Below, in pieces: positions 17,285-25,622 of a stretch of DNA of 64,000 nucleotides. The position numbers and the translations under genes are program-made. The DNA lies in assembly GCF_025995235.1 (NCBI RefSeq), contig NZ_BAPT01000006.1, positions 1-64,000 of the forward strand. Direction: 5' to 3'. This stretch comes from Ameyamaea chiangmaiensis (lineage in GTDB: Bacteria > Pseudomonadota > Alphaproteobacteria > Acetobacterales > Acetobacteraceae). Below the pieces are notes generated by a model that saw nothing but the letters and a program-made list of their open reading frames with translations, was not told the DNA's origin and made no database searches. Within the stretch, counting starts at the first letter, position 1. Every line of letters begins with the position of its first letter.

Positions 17285-18256
17285 ATGCCTGTACAGACCA
17301 TCACGATCAGCGAGGACGAAGCCGATATCCGCCTCGACCGCTGGTTCCGGCGCCATTATCCGCACCTGACGCAAGGCGCGCTGCAAAAGCTCTGCCGCAC
17401 GGGGCAGGTCCGCGTCGACGGCGCACGCGCGACCGCCGCCACACGCCTGCTGCCCGGCCAGTCCGTGCGCGTGCCCCCCCTGCCCGCCACGACGGCCCAG
17501 CCCGCGCCATTGCCGACGCTGGACGACCGGCTGGTGCGCGAAATCCGCGCCATGGTGCTGTATCAGGACGCGCACGTCATCGTTCTGGACAAGCCGGCCG
17601 GCCTGGCCGTGCAGGGGGGGCCGGGTATAACCAAGCATGTCGACATGATGCTCGACGGCCTGCGCGACGGATCGGAACATCGCCCGCGTCTGGTGCACCG
17701 CATCGACCGCGACACCTCGGGCCTGTTGCTGCTGGCCCGCACGCCTGGCGTCGCGGCCAAGCTCGCCGCCGCGTTTCGCGGCCGTGACGTCAGCAAGACC
17801 TACTGGGCCGTCGTCGTCGGACGCCCGAGCCCGACGTCAGGCGTGATCGACCAGCCTCTGGCGCGTCTGGGCGCGGGGGCGGGCGCGATCACCATCGCCG
17901 CCGAACGCCATGACGAGGACGCGGCCCGCGCGCTCTCGGAATACGAGGTTCTGGATGCCGCCGGGCGCAAGCTGTCATGGCTGGCACTGTCGCCGCTGAC
18001 CGGGCGCACCCATCAGCTGCGCGTGCATTGCGAGACGCTGGGCACGCCGATCCTGGGCGATCCACGCTATGGCGGGGCGAAAGCCCACATGGACGGTTTT
18101 GCCGACCAGCTGCATCTGCACGCGCGTGCGCTCGACCTGCCGCACCCGGCCGGTGGCCGCCTGACGGTCACGGCCCCGCTGTCGCCACACATGCGCGCGA
18201 CGTTCAAGTCGCTGGGCTTTACCGAAGGCCAGACGCCACCGCCCCGGCGTAGCTGA
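17285..18256 (+). CDS. RluA-family 23S rRNA pseudouridine synthase (RluC/RluD-like)
   Basis: 323 aa. It isomerises uridines to pseudouridine, most likely in 23S rRNA. An N-terminal S4 RNA-binding domain (IRLDRWFRRHYPHLTQGALQ, VRVDGARATAATRLLPGQSV) precedes the catalytic domain. The latter shows VIVLDKPAGLAVQGG and LVHRIDRDTSGLLLLAR, with the catalytic Asp at residue 141 in HRID. Further on, LSPLTGRTHQLRVH and PILGDPRYGG are intact. The start MPVQTITISEDEAD was chosen because it gives the usual RluC N-terminus; no strong SD is visible. It heads a plus-strand run with AsmA and ATP12. Confidence 0.93.
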   Translation: MPVQTITISEDEADIRLDRWFRRHYPHLTQGALQKLCRTGQVRVDGARATAATRLLPGQSVRVPPLPATTAQPAPLPTLDDRLVREIRAMVLYQDAHVIVLDKPAGLAVQGGPGITKHVDMMLDGLRDGSEHRPRLVHRIDRDTSGLLLLARTPGVAAKLAAAFRGRDVSKTYWAVVVGRPSPTSGVIDQPLARLGAGAGAITIAAERHDEDAARALSEYEVLDAAGRKLSWLALSPLTGRTHQLRVHCETLGTPILGDPRYGGAKAHMDGFADQLHLHARALDLPHPAGGRLTVTAPLSPHMRATFKSLGFTEGQTPPPRRS

Positions 18257-18320
18257 CGCACGGCCGCTGCGGCGTCCGACGCCCCTCACCCCCCTTTCCT
18301 CCGCGTGGAGACGGCCCCCT

Positions 18321-20675
18321 ATGAAACAGCCTTCCACCCGCACGCCCGCGCGCCGTCGTCGCCTGTTTCTGCCCGCACTGGGGCTGGTCGTGATCGGCGG
18401 CGTGGTCGCCGTGCAGACACTGCTGCCCACAGCGGGCCTGCGCGACGATCTTGTGACCTCGGTCGAACATCAGACCGGCCGAAGCCTCACAGTGCACGAT
18501 ATCAGCCTTCGTATCCTGCCATGGCCGATGGTGGTGGCGCATGACGTGACCCTGTCGGGCACCCGTGCAGCCCCGCTGTTCACCGCGCACGAGCTGCGCG
18601 CCCGGATCGCGTTCCTTCCGCTGTTCGCACGGCACCTGACCCTGCGCGACGTCGTGGCGCAGGGGGCTGCGCTGACCCTCGAACGCGGGACGGACGGGGT
18701 CGCCAACTGGCACTTCACGCAACCCGACCGCCCGTCCGACACGGCGGACCCGTCCCACCCCGCCGCGTCGCCGACACGCTGGGACGTGCGGGTCGCCTCG
18801 CTCCAGATCGCTGGCGGCACCGTGCGCTGGGACGATGCGGCACACCATCTGAGCGGCCATGCCACGCTCGATCACGCCGCCTTCGCCGGTCTCGACGGCC
18901 CCGCCCCGACTCTGGACATCGCAGGCCATCATCAGGACGGCGGCTTCACGCTCCGGGGCCAGACCGGTGCTCTCGCCCCGCTGTTCTGGCCCGGCGGCGC
19001 GGCCTCGCCCGACTGGCCCGTCCATCTGATCGCCACGGTCACGCCCCCCAGACAGGACGCCGACCTGGTGCGTCTGGACGGCACGCTCGACGGTGTCGGC
19101 AGCGGGACCCCGGGCGGGTATCGCGTCTCGCTGTCGGGCACGCTGCATCATCTGCGCGACCTCAACAGCCTGTTCCCCCGCGCGCACCTGCCCGACGTCG
19201 CCACCGTCGGCCTCGACGTCGGGCTGCACGGCACGGCGGACGCGCCACATATCGACCATCTGCACCTGTCCACCGGCGCCGCCCGATTTGGCAGCGTGAC
19301 CCTCGCGGGGGTGGAGATCGGCGCCCAGACACCCGATGCGCCCCTTGCCGTACGACTGGACCAGGTGGCGGCCTCGGACGCCGCGCCCGCCATGACGGTG
19401 CGCGGGACGCTGGGGACGATCGCCGGTCTCGAAGCCGTCTGGCAGGCGCGTGGCCTGAACGGGCTGGGCGCGCCCCTGTCCGTTGCCCTGACCGGGCAAG
19501 GGGCGGGCGATACGACGCTGCATGTGCAGGGCGTCGTCGGCGCGGGGGCCACGGCGCTCGACCTTTCCGCGCATGCCGGGCATGTGCCGCTGGTGACCGG
19601 CTGGGCACTGGACAACGCCGTGACCTCCGCGCGCCTCGAGGCCCAGCCCGATCACACGCTAACGCTTTCGAACCTGAAGCTTGAGAGTCGTCAGGCGATT
19701 ATCGACGGACAGGTGGCTCTTGGGTGGTCGGGGCCGCGTCCCTCGGTCAACGCGACGGTGCATGCCACGCGCATCGATGTCGACGACATGAAGACACCGG
19801 CCCCGCCGGCCGCGGAACCATCGACACAGCCGCGCCCCACGGGGTCGGCCGCCACGGCCGGGTCCCACGCAACCGATGGTCAGGCCGACGCCCCGCGCGC
19901 CGACTGGCTGCGTCGCGTCGACCTCGCGCTTGTCCTGTCCGTCGATCATCTGAACGCCGGCGGGTCGGACTTCGACGGGCTGGCCGCCACGCTGCACACG
20001 ACCGGCGGCGACACGCCGGCGGGGACGCTGGCGCTGTCGCCCGTCGTGGTGCCCGGCCCGCTGCTGGCGCACTGGCTCGGCCTGCCGGTGCTGTTCGACG
20101 GGCCGGTCATGCTGGTCGGGCAACTCGCGGCGCAGGGACAGGACCGTGCCAGCATGTTGCGCACGGTGTCGGGACATGTCGGAGCCAGCATCGTCGGCGG
20201 CCGCGTGGAGGGCGCGCATCTGCGGCCGCTGCTTGGTGGTCCGGCCGCCATGCTGTTCGGCCACGGCGATCCGGAGGTACGCTGCCTCGGCGCGCACATG
20301 GCCATCGATCAGGGCATGCTGGATTTTGATGCGCTCGGTCTGCAGGCCGGGCGCCTCGGCCTGTCCGGCACCGGGCGCGTCACCATGGCCAATGGTGCCC
20401 TCGACCTGCATCTCGTGCCGCACGTGGGGCTCGGCGGAGCCGGGGCCAGCACGCCGGTCGCCGTGGGCGGCACGCTGGACGCGCCCGTCGCACGGATGGC
20501 ACCCGATGCCTCGGACGGCCGCTTTCGCGTAACCATCGGCAGCGACGAGCCCGACCCGTGCCCCGGAATCCTGGCCGCGGCACGCGAAGGCCTGCCCGGA
20601 CCTGCCGCAGCGGCCGAGTCACGGCACGGCGGCAAGCTGTCGGACATGCTGCGCGGCCTGGGGCTGGTCCATTGA
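18321..20675 (+). CDS. AsmA-family protein
   Basis: 784 aa. AsmA-like proteins are anchored in the inner membrane by one N-terminal span and extend a long beta-groove through the periplasm; family members are linked to lipid transport and envelope homeostasis. Here residues about 14-34 (RLFLPALGLVVIGGVVAVQT) form the anchor. They are followed by the classical AsmA opening (SLTVHDISLRILPWPMVVAH), ALTLERGTDGVANWHF, and the AsmA C-terminal region (AHLRPLLGGPAAMLFG, GMLDFDALGLQAGRLGLSGT). A Pro/Ala/Thr-rich linker interrupts it near residues 490-530. Its TGA overlaps the TTG start of the ATP12 gene. A second, larger AsmA-like gene lies at the right edge of the window. Confidence 0.88.
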   Translation: MKQPSTRTPARRRRLFLPALGLVVIGGVVAVQTLLPTAGLRDDLVTSVEHQTGRSLTVHDISLRILPWPMVVAHDVTLSGTRAAPLFTAHELRARIAFLPLFARHLTLRDVVAQGAALTLERGTDGVANWHFTQPDRPSDTADPSHPAASPTRWDVRVASLQIAGGTVRWDDAAHHLSGHATLDHAAFAGLDGPAPTLDIAGHHQDGGFTLRGQTGALAPLFWPGGAASPDWPVHLIATVTPPRQDADLVRLDGTLDGVGSGTPGGYRVSLSGTLHHLRDLNSLFPRAHLPDVATVGLDVGLHGTADAPHIDHLHLSTGAARFGSVTLAGVEIGAQTPDAPLAVRLDQVAASDAAPAMTVRGTLGTIAGLEAVWQARGLNGLGAPLSVALTGQGAGDTTLHVQGVVGAGATALDLSAHAGHVPLVTGWALDNAVTSARLEAQPDHTLTLSNLKLESRQAIIDGQVALGWSGPRPSVNATVHATRIDVDDMKTPAPPAAEPSTQPRPTGSAATAGSHATDGQADAPRADWLRRVDLALVLSVDHLNAGGSDFDGLAATLHTTGGDTPAGTLALSPVVVPGPLLAHWLGLPVLFDGPVMLVGQLAAQGQDRASMLRTVSGHVGASIVGGRVEGAHLRPLLGGPAAMLFGHGDPEVRCLGAHMAIDQGMLDFDALGLQAGRLGLSGTGRVTMANGALDLHLVPHVGLGGAGASTPVAVGGTLDAPVARMAPDASDGRFRVTIGSDEPDPCPGILAAAREGLPGPAAAAESRHGGKLSDMLRGLGLVH

Positions 20676-21418
20676 ACGGCGCGTCGGGATCGTCACCCGG
20701 AAGCCGCCGGTTCTGGACGCGCGCGCAGGCGGTGGCCGACGCCGATGGCATGTGGTCGGTGGCCCTTGACGGACGAGGCGTCAAACTGCCGGGTGGAACG
20801 CCTCTGCGCGTCCGGTCCGGTGCGCTGGCCGACGCCATCGCGCAGGAATGGGACGCCGCCGGCGCAACGGTGGGGGGCACCTTTTCACCACTCGACCTGC
20901 CGCTGACCCGCATCGCCGGGACGATGATCGAACGTATCGCGCCGAACCGCAGCGGCGCGATCGATCTGCTGGCCGCCTATGCCGACGCCGACCTTCTGAG
21001 TTATCGCGCCGGTCCGCTGCCCGATCCGCTTCTGGCCGGCCGTCAGGCGGCCGCGTGGGGCCCCTGGATCGACTGGGCGCGGGAGCATCATGCGCTGGAC
21101 CTGCCGATCACGACCGGGGTGATGCCTCTACCCCGCGACCCGGCACGGGAACGGGCCGCGCGCGCGGTTCTGGCGACGCGAGGCGACGCCGCGCTGGCGG
21201 CGCTGGGCGTGGCCGTACCGGCGCTCGGCAGTCTCGTGCTCGGCCTTGCCCTGGCCGATGGCCGTCTGGACGCGGCCGAGGCAACGGCCCTCGCAACGCT
21301 GGATGACGAGGCGCAACTGGACGTGTGGGGCGACGATCCGGAGGCGCGGGCCCGACTGGCGACGATCGCCCGGGACGTGACGGACGCGGCGCGTTTCATG
21401 GCGCTGGCGGACGCCTGA
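20672..21418 (+). CDS. ATP12-family F1-ATPase assembly chaperone
   Basis: 248 aa from a TTG at 20672 that overlaps the preceding stop as TTGA. No ATG or GTG gives a better N-terminus. ATP12 proteins bind the F1 alpha subunit during ATP synthase assembly in mitochondria, and most alphaproteobacteria keep a homologue. Recognisable parts are RFWTRAQAV, WSVALDGRGVKLPGGTPL, AIAQEWDAAG, SPLDLPLTRIAGTMIERI, DADLLSYRAGPL and the helical C-terminus with SLVLGLALADGRLDAAEA. It is co-directional and coupled with the AsmA gene. Placement after an RluA-family synthase is, to my knowledge, common in this class. Confidence 0.9.
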   Translation: MNGASGSSPGSRRFWTRAQAVADADGMWSVALDGRGVKLPGGTPLRVRSGALADAIAQEWDAAGATVGGTFSPLDLPLTRIAGTMIERIAPNRSGAIDLLAAYADADLLSYRAGPLPDPLLAGRQAAAWGPWIDWAREHHALDLPITTGVMPLPRDPARERAARAVLATRGDAALAALGVAVPALGSLVLGLALADGRLDAAEATALATLDDEAQLDVWGDDPEARARLATIARDVTDAARFMALADA

Positions 21419-21587
21419 AGCGCCGTCCGCAGCGGCCGTTATCGCAATGTCGCCTTAATTCGTCACAGTTTCGACCGTTTCAGGTGGCTCGTTGCACAGC
21501 GTCGACAGAGGTGACGATTGGTTACTTGAACGCGCGGGCGCGGCCTCCGAAAGCTGTCGCGATACGGATTAGCAGAGGGCAAGCACA

Positions 21588-21761
21588 ATGAATGTTTCAA
21601 TGAACGCTCCTGTCGCAGACCATCACACCCCCGCCGGTCGCCGCAGTCTCGGCCGCGTCGCCCGCCACCGCGTCGCCCGCGCGGTCGCGACAGCCGCGAT
21701 GGGCGCATGGATTCTGCTGGCCGTCACCCCCGTCGTCGTGGTCATCTGCGCCATCCGGTAA
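21588..21761 (+). CDS. small single-span membrane protein
   Basis: A 57-aa frame: MNVSMNAPVADHHTPAG, an Arg/Ala-rich amphipathic stretch (RRSLGRVARHRVARAVATAA), then one hydrophobic span (AWILLAVTPVVVVICAI) and a terminal Arg. GAGGG at 21575-21579 gives an 8-nt SD spacing to ATG 21588. The basic-inside orientation predicts a cytoplasmic N-terminus. It stands alone between ATP12 and the cupin gene, about 170 nt downstream of the former, so it probably has its own promoter. Function unknown; the shape is like small stress or pump-modulating membrane peptides, but also possible by chance. Confidence 0.5.
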   Translation: MNVSMNAPVADHHTPAGRRSLGRVARHRVARAVATAAMGAWILLAVTPVVVVICAIR

Positions 21762-21874
21762 GACCAACGCGCCGGACAGGGACCCGGTTTTCCGGATGGG
21801 TTCGTTACGCCATTCGCATCGTGGTGAAAAAGCTGCATCCTGGTGCGTCACACCCTGACAAGGATGCACGCTTG

Positions 21875-22363
21875 ATGCGCATACCCGCTGTACTGATGTC
21901 CGCCGGATATCTCGCCGCCGCCCTCATGACATCATCGGCCCGGGCCGACACCGACGCCTCTGGCGCCACCGTCATTCCCGCGGCGCGAGACGTCGCGTGG
22001 CAGCCCGGGCCGCAAGATTTTCCGAAGTCGGTCAAATACGCCGTGCTGTACGGCGATCCGGCCAAGGACGGACCCTTTGCCATCCGCGTGATGATGCCAC
22101 CTCACACGCTCTTTCCGCTCCACACCCATTCAATGGACGAGATGCTTACCGTCGTGTCCGGCAGCTTTGTGCATTACATCGGACCGGACATGCAGCACGC
22201 CAGCGCACGCACCATGGGGGCGGGCGGCTTCGTCGTGCTGCCCAAGGGCGTCGCCCACGCGCTCGAGACCAGAAATGCGTCCATGGTGGCGGAAGTCGTG
22301 GGTCGCGGACCTTTCGGCATGACATATGTGAACGCTACGCACATGCCGCCGACCGGGCACTGA
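21875..22363 (+). CDS. secreted cupin-domain protein
   Basis: 162 aa. A Sec signal peptide (MRIPAVLMSAGYLAAALMTS, cut after ARA) is followed by a single cupin barrel. Metal-site motif 1 is visible as FPLHTHSMDEMLTVVSGSF with two His and a Glu, and motif 2 as GGFVVLPKGVAHALETR with His. A metal ion (Fe, Mn or Ni) in a periplasmic barrel is expected. ATG 21875 is chosen because it opens the signal peptide, with AAGGA upstream. A strong hairpin follows the stop. Catalytic role unknown; sugar binding, dioxygenase or ChrR-like sensor folds are all compatible. Confidence 0.85.
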   Translation: MRIPAVLMSAGYLAAALMTSSARADTDASGATVIPAARDVAWQPGPQDFPKSVKYAVLYGDPAKDGPFAIRVMMPPHTLFPLHTHSMDEMLTVVSGSFVHYIGPDMQHASARTMGAGGFVVLPKGVAHALETRNASMVAEVVGRGPFGMTYVNATHMPPTGH

Positions 22364-22377
22364 CGTCCGTCATGGAA

Positions 22378-22401
22378 AACGGCGGGGTCTTCCCCGCCGT
22401 T
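22378..22401. terminator. rho-independent-like hairpin after cupin gene
   Basis: AACGGCGGGG (22378-22387), loop TCTT, CCCCGCCGTT (22392-22401): a perfect 10-bp stem 15 nt after the cupin stop. It is preceded by AA at its 5' side and followed by ATGCTCTAT, so the U-tract is poor on the plus strand. Confidence 0.75.
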
Positions 22402-22622
22402 ATGCTCTATGGCCAACCGGCGCCTGGAGACGGCCCTCAACAGGCCGACAGGGCTCGAATCGGAGCGGTGATGAAAGATGTTCGGGACAATACTTTCATT
22501 ACGTATCTACACGCCCAGGCGGCAACGGCGCAGGGTTTTCGGCACGGCAGGGATGTTACAGACGGAAACCACCTCCACCGCCCGCGTATCGGCCTGTGCC
22601 TCAAGCAGGCCCACTGGTCGCG

Positions 22623-22925
22623 TCAGACCGACAGCGGCGCGTCCGGTGGCTCCCACTGCCGATCGGGATCGGGCTCGTCTTCATCCGGTCCGGCGCCGGG
22701 TTCGCCGATCGGCACGCCGGGCGGCTGGATCGCGGGATCGATCAGCGTGTCGTCATCAGGGTCGAGCGGCACGATATCGGCGTCCGGATCATCCAGAGGG
22801 TCGGTCCCCGGCGCTTCGTCAGGGGGCGGATCCTGCCATGGTACGCGCCCGGGTCCGGGCGGGACGGGTGGGATGCCCGGCTCTGGCACAGGCGGGGGAA
22901 TGTCACTGGCGTAGGTGTGGGACAT
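22623..22925 (-). CDS. Pro/Asp-rich low-complexity small protein
   Basis: A 100-aa, strongly acidic and proline-rich protein with no hydrophobic segment: MSHTYASDIPPPVPEPGIPP at the N-terminus, then PLDDPDADIVPLDPDDDTL and PGAGPDEDEPDPDRQWEPP. It is predicted to be disordered, possibly extended through polyproline turns and able to bind cations. Support for translation is a textbook SD, GGAGGACT, directly upstream of the ATG at 22925. No domain is recognised. It is divergent from the GT-like gene that follows. Confidence 0.6.
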   Translation of the reverse strand: MSHTYASDIPPPVPEPGIPPVPPGPGRVPWQDPPPDEAPGTDPLDDPDADIVPLDPDDDTLIDPAIQPPGVPIGEPGAGPDEDEPDPDRQWEPPDAPLSV

Positions 22926-23048
22926 GATAGTCCTCCATGGCGGCTCTGAATGGCAACGGCACCCGCCCGGCGGAGTTGCGGTCGGCGCCCCGCGTCCCGT
23001 CGCCGCCGACCAGGACCCGCACCCCTCAAGCGCGGCTCATCCGGCCGG

Positions 23049-23915
23049 GTGGCCGTCTTGATCCGCATCGCCCTGATCTATTACGGCCTGTGCCGCAACA
23101 CGGCCGCCCCGGCCGAAGCCATACGGCGCCTGATCGTGGCGCCGAACCACGCACGCGGCGTTCGTTTCACCACATGGGGGTTCCTGAACATCGCGGACCG
23201 GATCGACAATCCACGGACCGGTGAAATCGGGGTCGCGCTGGATGGCGGCAGCATCCTCGACCTCGGCTGCGACCACTACGCCCTGCGGCGGCAGCGCGAC
23301 GACGAGATCGCCCCGCTTCTCGCCCTGTGCCGACGCACCAGCGACCCGTTTCACGACGGATGGGTATCGGTCGGCAATCTCCTGAACCAGCTTCTTGCCC
23401 TGCGGCAGGGGTGGCGCGCCTTCACCGCGATCGACACGATCCCGTATGACGCGTTTCTGTTCGTGCGGCCCGACCTTCTCTATCAGGACACACTCGATAT
23501 CCCGCGCCTGCTGCGGCACATGCCCGGCCCCGGCTCCGTTCTGGTGCCGGACTGGCACGGCTGGGGCGGACTGAACGACCGCGCCGCCCTCGCACGCCCC
23601 GAAGCGGCGCGGCGCTTCGCCTGCCGCCTCGATGCTCTCGCGACGTTCTGCGACGGTCGCGAACTGCACGCGGAAACGTTCCTGGCCTGGTGCCTCGCGC
23701 ATCATCGCTGCCGCGTCGGCCGGCTGCCGCTGCGCGGTCGGCGGGTCCGGGCAAACGGCGTCGTCAAGGACGAGGATTTCAGCCTGTCGCCCCGGAACCT
23801 TCCCGACCGTGCGCGCGCGTTTCACTACGATCCCTTCTCGAAGGAGATCGCGTGGGCGCCCGGGACGCTGGCGCGTCTCCTCGGCCGTCTACGGGGCCGC
23901 GCCACCCGTTCGTAA
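23049..23915 (+). CDS. glycosyltransferase-like protein of unknown function
   Basis: About 288 aa from GTG 23049, with TTG 23058 and an upstream ATG 22950 as alternatives. The conserved-looking part starts at IRIALIYYGLCRN, which fits a start near 23049-23058, but no clear SD helps. After an N-terminal Rossmann-like strand it has GWRAFTAIDTIPYDAFLFVR, where the DAFLFVRPDLLY segment resembles the R-x-D-L strand seen in uncharacterised GT-A-like transferases. Later come SVLVPDWHGWGGLNDRAALA and LHAETFLAWCLAHH, in positions where such proteins bind acceptor. The gene converges on the secreted protein gene. A sugar-transfer role is plausible but unproven. Confidence 0.6.
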   Translation: MAVLIRIALIYYGLCRNTAAPAEAIRRLIVAPNHARGVRFTTWGFLNIADRIDNPRTGEIGVALDGGSILDLGCDHYALRRQRDDEIAPLLALCRRTSDPFHDGWVSVGNLLNQLLALRQGWRAFTAIDTIPYDAFLFVRPDLLYQDTLDIPRLLRHMPGPGSVLVPDWHGWGGLNDRAALARPEAARRFACRLDALATFCDGRELHAETFLAWCLAHHRCRVGRLPLRGRRVRANGVVKDEDFSLSPRNLPDRARAFHYDPFSKEIAWAPGTLARLLGRLRGRATRS

Positions 23916-23933
23916 GCGGGCACCAAGGCCCGC
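23916..23933. terminator. short hairpin between convergent genes
   Basis: GCGGGC (23916-23921), loop ACCAAG, GCCCGC (23928-23933). It fills the 23-nt gap between two convergent stops and so may serve both, although there is no U-tract. Confidence 0.45.
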
Positions 23934-23938
23934 ATCCG

Positions 23939-25261
23939 TCACCAGCTCGACAGGGCCACGCGCTTCCAGGTGTCCCGGGCCACGCAGACATAGTGGTACG
24001 ACGCATCGTCGGCGAACGCACCCGCCTGACAGGGCGCATGTGACGAGGGCGGGGTGTAGAGCACTTCCCGGAACGCGGGCGCGGCCACAGGGACCCCAAA
24101 CGCCGCGTCCGACGCGCGCAGGGTCAGCGCATCGGTGCGCCCCTCCGTCGGACCGCCAGCGAAGCCCAGACGATAGACACCCGACGACGCCGTCAGGAAC
24201 GACCAGTCGTCAGGCGCGGGATGCCGCTCTCCGGTGCCGCTCAGATCAAAGCCCAGACCACCGGCATGGCGGTCGTCCATCCCGCGCAGGCGCACCGCAT
24301 CGGCGCCGATATCCAGCGCGCGATCGGCGCCCGGCGCGATGAACGGTTGCGAACGGCTTTCCCCCGCCTCGCACCCTCTGGAGGGACAATCCCAGACGAT
24401 TCGGCCGCTGACCGGGTGACGCGCCAGCTGGATGGGCGCGTAGGCATAAGTGGCGTCGGCCGCCGCCAGACCACGCGTATGCGCGCCACGCCAGACCATG
24501 TTAGTGTGCGCCAGCGTCTCGGACCACCATTCCGCCGACCCGATGACGTAGCCGCCGATCATGGTCAGGCCCGTTTCCCATTTCGCCCGCTTGCCGACCC
24601 CCGATATCGCAATGGCCGTGCCGGCTGTGTAACCTGCAACCCCCGTGACGTTCAGGCCGGTGCTCCCCGGACAGGCCGATCCATCGCTGCGCCTTCGTCG
24701 CTGCGCCGGCGCGAGGGTGAGATAATCGCCATGCGGGTCCGGCGCGTCGCAATTGAAGTTGTTGTTGTCGATCTCGACCGTGCCGGCACCCGTGCCGCCA
24801 CCGTCCTGATTATCGTTGCTGAGGAAATTCGCCGCCCATTCCGCCGTCGCCCCGGGCACGTTCTCCACTCCGCCATAGATTGCGACATTATCGGTCGCGC
24901 GCTTGCCCGACGACCGGGTGAGCGTGTCGAACAGATGCACCTGCAGGCCATAGGTCTCGTCATCAGCGCCGCTCTGCAGGTTCAGGCACACCGCGCCATA
25001 GGCCGAGCCAGTGTCGTGGCCGCTGGCATTTCCCTGACAATGTACCGTCGGCTGAAACGGATGCGCACCCCGGGGATCGCCCAGATACATCAGTCGGTAA
25101 AACAGCCCGGACGGCCGCGACGGGTCGTCCAGCGTCGACCAAGGAATGGCGCGCGCGGCCGCGTCGCCCGACGCGGCGGTATCACCCACGGAGGGCGCCC
25201 CCCGCGCCGGCCCGACCAGCAGCGCCAGAAGGACGGGCACGACCCAGGCCGCCCTACGCAT
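23939..25261 (-). CDS. secreted protein of unknown function with phage-tail-like C-terminus
   Basis: 440 aa from the ATG at 25261, which opens a clean signal peptide (MRRAAWVVPVLLALLVGPAR, cut after ARG or GA). The body is rich in Gly, Asn, Asp and Thr and reads like beta-structure: TYGLQVHLFDTLTRSSGKR, VEIDNNNFNCDAPDPHGDYL, MIGGYVIGSAEWWSETLAH. The last residues, YHYVCVARDTWKRVALSSW, match a C-terminal pattern I associate with tail or head decoration proteins of alphaproteobacterial phages (YVC-x-A-x-x-TWKR-x-x-LSSW); that association is from memory. The start overlaps the 3' end of the SelW-like gene by 8 nt, so the two are coupled. Function unknown: possibly a cell-surface or prophage-derived glycan-binding protein. 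Confidence 0.65.
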   Translation of the reverse strand: MRRAAWVVPVLLALLVGPARGAPSVGDTAASGDAAARAIPWSTLDDPSRPSGLFYRLMYLGDPRGAHPFQPTVHCQGNASGHDTGSAYGAVCLNLQSGADDETYGLQVHLFDTLTRSSGKRATDNVAIYGGVENVPGATAEWAANFLSNDNQDGGGTGAGTVEIDNNNFNCDAPDPHGDYLTLAPAQRRRRSDGSACPGSTGLNVTGVAGYTAGTAIAISGVGKRAKWETGLTMIGGYVIGSAEWWSETLAHTNMVWRGAHTRGLAAADATYAYAPIQLARHPVSGRIVWDCPSRGCEAGESRSQPFIAPGADRALDIGADAVRLRGMDDRHAGGLGFDLSGTGERHPAPDDWSFLTASSGVYRLGFAGGPTEGRTDALTLRASDAAFGVPVAAPAFREVLYTPPSSHAPCQAGAFADDASYHYVCVARDTWKRVALSSW

Positions 25262-25535
25262 CGATATGGCCCAGATCACGCTCGGGGGCGATCACGTCGC
25301 GCACACGGCGCTTGAGATCTTTCGGCCCCGGAAAACCCCCGTCGCGGGTGCGCTCCCACACCACGACGTCGTTCACCGTGATCTCGAACCGGCCGCCGGT
25401 CTGCGGAATCAGCGCCACCTCGCCCAGAGCCTGGCCAAAGGTGGACAACAGTTCCTGCGCCATCCACGCCGCGCGCAACAGCCAGTTGCACTGCGTGCAG
25501 TAACGGATGGCCACACGCGGCAGCGTCGCACTCAT
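25254..25535 (-). CDS. SelT/SelW/SelH-family (Rdx) thiol protein
   Basis: A 93-aa thioredoxin-like fold. The N-terminal strand is followed by the redox motif CTQC (VAIRYCTQCNWLLRAAWMAQ). The central strand EVALIPQTGGRFEITVNDVV and the Pro-Lys-Asp-Leu-Lys segment (GFPGPKDLKRRVRDVI) are typical of the Rdx family. Both Cys are encoded as Cys, with no selenocysteine UGA. These proteins bind thiol partners in the cytoplasm and their exact bacterial role is unclear. Its last codons overlap the ATG of the secreted gene downstream, suggesting a shared transcript. Confidence 0.9.
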   Translation of the reverse strand: MSATLPRVAIRYCTQCNWLLRAAWMAQELLSTFGQALGEVALIPQTGGRFEITVNDVVVWERTRDGGFPGPKDLKRRVRDVIAPERDLGHIDA

Positions 25536-25622
25536 GATCGGTTCGCCTGTGTTGGTTGCCTGTCGAACGTGGCCCGTTCGTGCCCGCGCTTCAACATCTT
25601 ATGGTCAGACCTGCAGAACGGG

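Noticed and set aside
18219..19655. 478-codon minus-strand frame opposite the AsmA gene
   Set aside because: Low-complexity antisense translation. The AsmA frame has a membrane anchor and conserved blocks.
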